This document shows positions 57,001-64,000 of a stretch of 64,000 nucleotides of DNA, piece after piece. Source of the stretch: Ciborinia camelliae (Eukaryota; Ascomycota; Leotiomycetes; Helotiales; Sclerotiniaceae). How positions within the stretch are numbered: position 1 is the first letter of the stretch; each line of letters opens with the position of its first letter. Under the pieces are notes generated by a model that saw nothing but the letters and a program-made list of their open reading frames with translations, was not told the origin of the DNA and searched no databases. The translations under genes and the position numbers were made by a program. The stretch lies in the NCBI GenBank assembly GCA_025890175.1, contig JANPYM010000013.1:1256777-1320776 (forward strand), written 5' to 3'.

Positions 57001-58439
57001 GCATTTTAACTGGTTAGTGGCGACGCTTATCCGTCCCAAGAAAGCCGGATTAGGTCAAGACTCAAAGTATCACTAACCAGTGCACCAGCGATTCACTTGG
57101 TCCCTAAACTGAAGCATATATATTTTGATTCTTGAGTTATAGGTGACACGATTCTTGTAAGTCACGACCGTAACTTCAAGATAAGTTGGGGAACTTAAAG
57201 AGCTTGTATAGCTCTAAAATGCAGACTTTGAAAGTTAGCATGCATATACAGCTACACCGGCATGACCTAGGGAACACGAAATTCATCCATCGCCCGACTT
57301 ATTCCCACGGTAGTTGCCAGAATGAGAAGTACTGTATTATGTATATCACAATAAGTACTATACGCAATTATCAACACAATGGGGGTACCTAGATAGGCTC
57401 TAGGTGTATTTTAGCTATACACACTTGTCAGAACTTTGAAGGCTCAGGTCATACCTGGAAACTCCACTATAAGTCATCGTCAACCCTTCTAAGTTAACTT
57501 GTTAAGGCTTAAGAATCCTCAATCTCCAAAAAAGCATTGCTCTGCTAATTTGCCGATATAGCACTGAAAGAAGGGTTTATACAAGCAGATCCCAACTTGG
57601 GCTCACCGTTTGCGCGTCACCTCGTCTCATATCTTTTTCTTAGCAAGCTGTCAAAAACCTAATTCCCAAACATGTCGAGGTGACAGGCAGGGTCACCCTT
57701 CAAAACCTGAAAATTTATGTCGAAAGAAGGATCCACGACATCTCAATTTGGTTATGCTCCGAGGCATGCCTGTCCGCATTAAACAAGCATCTTTACCCTG
57801 GACAATCCCCTCCAATCCCCTCCACTTGCGGGTGCATAACGAAAGTAACGGTCGTTGCAGGCATGAGACCCCCTGGACCCACTCTGGACAATCCTGGAAA
57901 ATCATTCACTTGCCTGCACGTCCACTTCGAGGCACGCAGTACCGGTCGAGCAATACCAAAAGGCGGCGAAATCCCGTAGACCAATATGAAGCCAGACGGT
58001 CGTCCGGATCATCCCATCCATCGAGTATTATTATTTGTGCCAAGTTTGGGGCATCTGAAGTCACAGTCCCGGAAGGTAGACCCACATCAAATTTGTGACA
58101 GCAAGTGTTACCTACCTAGGTACTCTGGTATCCTACCAGGATCTCTTTAGTGGATTCGTGCTGATCGCCCACATCCACTGCCTTCGGGAGATCTGATATT
58201 AAATATATATCGATCCCTCTCGCCCTTCATAGGCCTTGTATCCGCAGGCGTATCTTGCAAGCAATTGGTTCAGTCAGTTTATATATATCACCGGTCGAGT
58301 GAAACATACGGAAGAACTCTAACTAATAATCTAATCAACATCAATCGATCCTCTTACATCTACCTCATCAACTTTTATTCGTATCTTTGCAACAGCCGAC
58401 GGTGGACATCTTTGATCTTGATCTACTTCACATAGGACT
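48061..58439. other. 10.4-kb region without a convincing gene
   Basis: Only short or low-complexity frames, for example 48355-48897, 50127-50468, 50516-50815, 52290-52757 and 57610-58098; none has a domain, signal peptide or splice-supported extension. Five of the ten GTACGGAG/CTCCGTAC octamers lie here (51340, 52162, 55460, 56010, 56980). CATA repeats near 50040. The final kilobase should include the promoter and leader of the C2H2 gene. Confidence 0.5.
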
Positions 58440-59573
58440 ATGAATCTCTCCAGTCTTGTCCACGAACGAAGGAACCATCAGCAACATTTCTCTCATTATA
58501 ACAACACACCAGAAGTAATGGCTTCATCATTGGTTTCGAATCCTTACGCAGTTCAGTCCATGGCTCAACATGCTTCCTATACATACGTTAACGCACCTCA
58601 ACCACCACCTTCGCCACCCGTAGATGAAACTTCAAAATGTTCTCTACCATCGATTTCAAGTCTATTAGGTTTGGCCGATGGATCAAGTCCTACAGAACAG
58701 ACTCAGCAACAGACATCACCACAACAAGGTTGGTGCTCTCAGATTCTCCATTGTGTTTCATATGATTGACTTTCTCCCTCAGCACCTTTGAAAGAAGATT
58801 ACAGACCTGAATCTGGACACCAGTACGGTCCTTCCCCATCAATGAGCTCTCGAGGTGCTCTTCCACCTACACCTCCAATGCAATCTGACGGCGGCTTTGA
58901 CGGCAGACAATCACCATCTCAAGCATCCACTTCATCATATTCAGTAGTCTCCGCACCAAATTACTACTTCAATTCCTCCCAGATCTCAGCGATTAACAAC
59001 ATGGAGCCTTACGCACAACGCCAGCCAGTCCCAAATGCCGCTCGAAGGGTCTCAATGCCAGTGTCTTCAATGTCATATGCTCATTCACCATTCAATGGCT
59101 CATATACTATGTCTCCAGGAGCCCAGTCTTTGAGCTCTTACTACCCGAGCCCGATGCAAGCACAACCTCCTCAGGTTTCTGGACTATATTATCAAAGACC
59201 ACTTCCTCAGGTATGTTTATTGCCATCAATCTGTGAGAAACAGTGACTAATTCATCTAAAGCAATTTCCTCCACTGATGCCAGTGTCCGTGACTCTGACC
59301 CCATCCTCTGGTGCTAATCCATGGCAACACCACCACTACATCTCGCCTTCATCGGCAGCTTCATTCCCGCAGTCACAAGATAGATATATCTGCCAGACTT
59401 GCAACAAGGCTTTCTCAAGACCCTCGAGTCTTCGAATTCATAGTCACTCACATACTGGCGAGAAACCTTTCAAGTGTCCACATCAAAATTGCGGGAAAGC
59501 CTTCAGTGTCAGGAGCAACATGAAGAGACACGAGCGAGGGTGCCACAGTTTTGAAAGTGGATCTATGGTCTGA
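58440..59573 (+). CDS. C2H2 zinc-finger transcription factor, FlbC-like
   Basis: Predicted 342-residue nuclear transcription factor. Exons 58440-58728, 58783-59210 and 59262-59573 join in frame (GTTGGT and GTATGT donors, CAG and AAG acceptors). The N-terminal two-thirds is Ser/Pro/Gln/Tyr-rich, with the LPSISSLLGLADG motif seen in several fungal regulators. Two C-terminal C2H2 fingers are clear: YICQTCNKAFSRPSSLRIH (from about residue 281) and FKCPHQNCGKAFSVRSNMKR with its HERGCH end, linked by SHSHTGEKP. Two C-terminal fingers in a protein of this length fits Aspergillus FlbC, a regulator of conidiation; the name is inferred from layout. Pyrimidine-rich, ATC-rich leader upstream. Confidence 0.9.
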
Positions 59574-62500
59574 GTGCCACCGTCCTTATGTATCGAATAG
59601 CCCCGGCAGACGATAATTTCACTTGTCATTAATGTATAAATAGCTGGGTATTGTGTTGGATGGCTTTCCTTGATTACGATACCCGTTCTTTTGGTCTATT
59701 TTTCTTATTATTTGGAGGATGTGTATATTTATGAAAGGCGCCTGGGAAAACTTGGGGGTTGGATAATATTTGCGGTCCGCATTTATATGGGCGTTAATGG
59801 CTATTAGTTCCTCAGAGATTACGAGAGAACGGATATTATGTGAAGAGACAACAGGGATCGCAAGGTCTGTCTCGAGGTGGCTTCGGAACAAGGAAAGAAT
59901 GGGAAGGCGGAGAATATCATGAAGAGACGCTTGCGGGCTCATCGCCATTCCCTAGAGAATAGACAGATGATAGTGTAAAAGTAATTGAGTCAATTCAAAA
60001 GCAATGTCTAAAAGCGGAATTTCTCTTTCTCTTTCATCTTGAACATTCAGTGCTATTCACAGCTGTCCGTGTTTATCTGAGAGTCATCTAAAATACTTGA
60101 CTCTCCAAGTTTTTTCAAGAATCCCACGAAATAGATGGTAAAATATGAAGTTCTACGAACTGCCATTTTTTCATGCCATGATCTCTGGAGCTATTTTTTT
60201 CAACCACAACAGTGAAACACATCACCCACGTTTCCACTAGCGAATACTTTCAAACTTTAATTTCTATAAGACGCTATCGTACATTTTATTCTACATGTAA
60301 CATGTGGTGATCAAACTCATCACAGAAACCCCTACACTGCCTGCAGCAACTCCCATCATATCCACTGCCGATCCCCCCTAGGAGATGAAAAAAAAGAGAA
60401 ATCAGACAATAAGAACACACAGGAGCGCCAATAACGTGAATCTATCGATTCAAAGCTTCTCCAAATCGTAGATCACTGCAGAGTACGTATCCATCAATCT
60501 TATTTATCCTAGCTACTTGTTCTCTCCGCTGAGTTTCCGGCTACGAATGAATCAAGAAGTTCCATTCGCAACACCTCTCTGATCTGGGCCAGTGCCACTG
60601 TGCAAAGAACTTTTCCTGACCAAGGCTTTCTTAGCAAATGTCACTGTGGAACTGCAGACAGACAAAATTGGGGGGAAGGCACTGTGACGAGGAGAAGATA
60701 GACAGAGAAGTGGGTAAGTGATTTCCGCAATGGCGCCAGCCACCGTCGATAGTGGGAAAGATAGCCTGAAGATGCAGGAGATCGGATCTTCTAGCCCCTC
60801 GGGTCTTTGGTATCTGTGGATTCAAGTCTAGGTTCAAGTTCCATAGAAATGTTGCGTGCAAGGATGGAGTGTAGAGATAGAGTGCTTGGCTCTTGATATC
60901 AGAGTTCTATGGTTCTGTAAAGAGAGTTTCCGTGAATGTGAGGGGAACCTTGAAAGCTTTATCAGCTGCGAGAGCAGCTAAATGGCAATTTCGGTTATCC
61001 ATTTTACTGCTAAATGCCCAACTTGAACATTGTGGCATGATTTTACAATTTCCTAAGAGTGATGAATTCTAAAACTTGAAAAGTGCAGATTCAAGATGGT
61101 TCTATAGAGAATAGTTACCTGTGGTTGGGCGATTAGTGGTCGAAATCATGAGACGAGTATTCAATCTGCAGACCGGAAACATGCAAGAGTGAGAATTGAA
61201 GAAGCTACTATACTATACCAAAATATAGCCGTTCCAGCCAGTCCCGATGCCTAATAACAGAGTTACGCCTTGGATCTTCACCGCAACAAACCAACTTGAA
61301 ACTTACTTTGAATAAACCAAACTTACACCAACGAGCCCTCCCTACCCTTCCCATTCAATAGCTCTCGGACGCTACAAACGCACTGCAGGCTGCAGCGAGA
61401 TGAACAATTTCCAAATCATCACACGCAACGAACGAAACTTCACCACCAACATCTTGACTCCACTCACCACCCTCCCAATTCAGGGAACCCCCACGATCCC
61501 ACTTGCACCAAATTTCTTGATTGCCTTTAATCTCCTATCCGCACGATCCCTTATCAAGTTTCCCTGTAAACGTCTCGGATGTTTTCACTTAAGGATAAGC
61601 ACCGTCGCAAATCCTATCCAGCACACACACGTTGCTCAGAACCTTAAGCGACCTACCTATCGCGAAATATCTTCACCGTCGAGGTCATTTCAAGCCATGC
61701 CAATGATGCCATCGCTTTCCACTTGTTGCCACCGATAATCGAAGCTTAAGATTCTCTCCATCGAGTCATCGACGCACGCCTTGTGATCTTCATTCCTAGT
61801 CCCACACCCAAATCTAGATGCCATGCCTCCCGGAGGCATCGGCAAAAAGCTCTCAGAATCACCCAATTCATGATTCATCCCCGGTTCCAGCATCATCCCA
61901 CATGTCTTTTTTTCTTCTCGAGGAAGGAATAACATTATACCTCGGGACTTTCTCCAATATTGATATCCGTCGGAGATTTGCTGGGCCACACAATATATTT
62001 ATCGAACCCATCTTCTACATTCTAGAAGACGTTGAACCATTCTTTGACTTCCGCTTCTACTTGCAAAATTGTAGGAAATGCTTGATATATTAATACCTAG
62101 CTACATTGGACGTTATTTAAATGCTACTATAGGTGGGGATAAAGGGGTCAAACCACCGCCAAGCACATTGACATTCATCTAAGCCCTACAGCGTGTCTGA
62201 AAATATCAATACACACACGGAGTATATACCCAAACCACGAAGTACCTAGTATATATAGACATAATATATCAATATTGTATTCCTCTTCCATAACATCGAA
62301 TATCTCGGTAGATTAAACGTCCAGGAAGCATTTACCAAAACAGTTCGACAGGTGCGGGCAAGAGCGAAAAAGCTAATTTCACCACGTGGAATTTTAATCT
62401 TCATTATATGAAGTCCTCATATAAATAAATAAGTCGATATTAATTGATATTCAGGTACTACCGAATGGAGCATAAAGACGGACCATTAGATCTTAATTAG

Positions 62501-64000
62501 TATATGAACAATGAACGACGAACGTGTGGTTGCGGAAATTTGTTATGGTATATTATTCAGGAGAATTAAGGTACCAAGGTCGAAGGTACTGTACGCGGTA
62601 ATGACGGCAACTACATAAATATAGACATAAACATTTCTGATTGACAATCCCCATAATGTAAAATAAGTCACCGCCGTTCGAATCCACTCACGAGTCACTA
62701 CACAGTCGACACTGCAGATACCTGTAGATGTACGGATTGAGGCAATCCAGACATGTCAATAGTGGCCCATGATTTAACCCGATTTTCTTTTTTTTCTTTT
62801 TTTGGGTTCTACACAACTTTGATTGATTTCACACCAACGCACATTATTATGCACCAAACACGTCTCGAGAGTCGAGTCTTGACGAGGTATCCCGGATTAC
62901 TGGATGGGATGAAAAGAATGGGGCAAGGCAAGGGGACCTAGGACCCTCCCAGTCTCCAGATCGATGGCGAACTCAAATCCACCCGCAAAAACCAGGGTTG
63001 AAAATCTACGATTAGTACGGAGTACGGATAGTACGAAGTAGACATTATTATACCGGGTCCTCCTTTTTTTGGTTGATGTTGTCATGTCTCCGTACCGATA
63101 ATAGTCAATTCATAAAAATTCTTCACCGTTTAACGTTTTCCATACATGACGCTTGTTTTTGACAGTCAGTGCCCAGAGTGCTGATCTCAGGCTTCTAACC
63201 TCGGGTTCTGAAACATATACAGTGCGACGGGTTCGTTTAACTTCGTTAGGGCTCCGGCGGGTGTTCTTTTCTAAGTCTAGATATATTCTCCGTAGATCAT
63301 CGTACGACATTTTTTACAAGTGCTACCAAGGCTTTTTCAAGACATTCCCTTCTTTACCCCCAAGTTCCAACTGCACCCAGGATCCAGCCATACTACTTCC
63401 AAATGACGAGTGAAATCCCCGGGGGATGTGCATTATCGAAGAAGATCGCGGTTGCTTTGCCGAGATGAGATAATATGCTTTTTTTTTTTTTTTTTTTGGA
63501 AATATGTCTTGAGTAATAATGCCCTGGTCTTTCAACATGCTTAATTGAGGATATACATTATAATCATGTACTCGGAAAGATCCTCAGACTCTCAGAGTGT
63601 TCTAGAAAATCGATTTAGGTGAGATTAGTTACAGGGTATTATAATTGAGTAGGGGTTCTATGTAGGTGTCAGTCAGGGGTATACGTCATATTCTGCAATC
63701 TTGTGAGTTTTCAATGCTTGGGATCGCCAGCACAAAATACGTTCCACTTCAGGAATCTTCCTCCTATTTAAATCAATTCGATATCACGGTACCATTCCTA
63801 AGTTGATATTCTCATGATAGAGCAAAATTCTTTGCCCATGGCGTTGGACAGGCTCCAAAACTCGGCTGCACCCAAATCTGCACTCATTCGGTAGTGCTCA
63901 CCAAATGAAGACCATGTAAAATTTTGTTATACATTCTAGTCTTTAACGTTCCGTTGAATATCACTGAGGAGATGGATTTATTGTATGGTCAATCCGTTCT
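59574..64000. other. Terminal 4.4 kb without a recognised gene
   Basis: No supported gene. Weak frames at 61400-61738 (plus) and 61690-61989 (minus) overlap each other and lack domains. A run of T at 63479-63497 and two GTACGGAG/CTCCGTAC octamers (63015, 63088) are present. A gene cut by the window end cannot be excluded. Confidence 0.45.
63479..63497. repeat. Poly-T run
   Basis: About 18 consecutive T in non-coding sequence. Confidence 0.9.

Noticed and set aside
57610..58098. 162-codon frame upstream of the C2H2 gene
   Set aside because: Overlapping frames on both strands are equally open and none shows a domain; most likely promoter DNA.
62600..62690. GTTCGAATCC like a tRNA T-loop
   Set aside because: No matching acceptor stem, D-arm or anticodon arm upstream.
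1..64000. CRISPR array, prophage or bacterial operon structure
   Set aside because: No direct repeats with regular spacers; genes have introns and eukaryotic families throughout.

Overview
The window looks like nuclear DNA of a filamentous ascomycete. Its genes carry many short GT-AG introns (about 45-240 bases), and the products are typical of Pezizomycotina: a HET-domain protein, a Pal1 homologue, an Mtr-like amino-acid transporter, a ferric reductase and an FlbC-like zinc-finger protein. A single dispersed 5S rRNA gene and large AT-rich intergenic gaps fit the same picture. Gene content and style suggest a Leotiomycete near Botrytis/Sclerotinia; that placement is inference and was not checked by any search.

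Left part (1-20 kb): a thaumatin-like secreted protein with a possible frameshift just before a GPI-type tail; a HET-domain protein; an ankyrin-repeat protein divergent from RNA polymerase III subunit C11; Mediator subunit 31; then about 4 kb without a gene leading to a four-exon Pal1 homologue. After 3 kb of microsatellite-rich spacer come a four-TM SUR7/PalI-like membrane protein and, next to it, what looks like a decayed four-TM gene.

Middle part (22-43 kb): a ten-exon Mtr-type amino-acid transporter diverges from an amidase pseudogene with several lesions. A small four-TM protein with an in-frame TGA follows, then the exosome subunit Rrp43, an intronless ferric-reductase/NOX-type oxidoreductase, a Rab escort protein and a 617-residue protein with a RelA/SpoT-type nucleotidyltransferase domain. 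The last is the most unusual intact gene here.

Right part (43-64 kb): a 391-bp non-autonomous DNA transposon (long terminal inverted repeats, perfect 9-bp target duplication) lies 81 bp from a 5S rRNA gene. Next come a BLOC-1 CNL1-like coiled-coil protein and a broken SGNH-hydrolase gene. About 10 kb then has no convincing gene, followed by an FlbC-like C2H2 factor and a final 4.4 kb with nothing recognisable.

Housekeeping genes (RPC11, MED31, RRP43, REP, PAL1 homologue, CNL1) alternate with accessory genes, of which at least three are broken. There is no biosynthetic cluster or operon-like unit. The only plausible functional pairing is the transporter with the dead amidase. The octamer GTACGGAG/CTCCGTAC recurs at ten intergenic sites.
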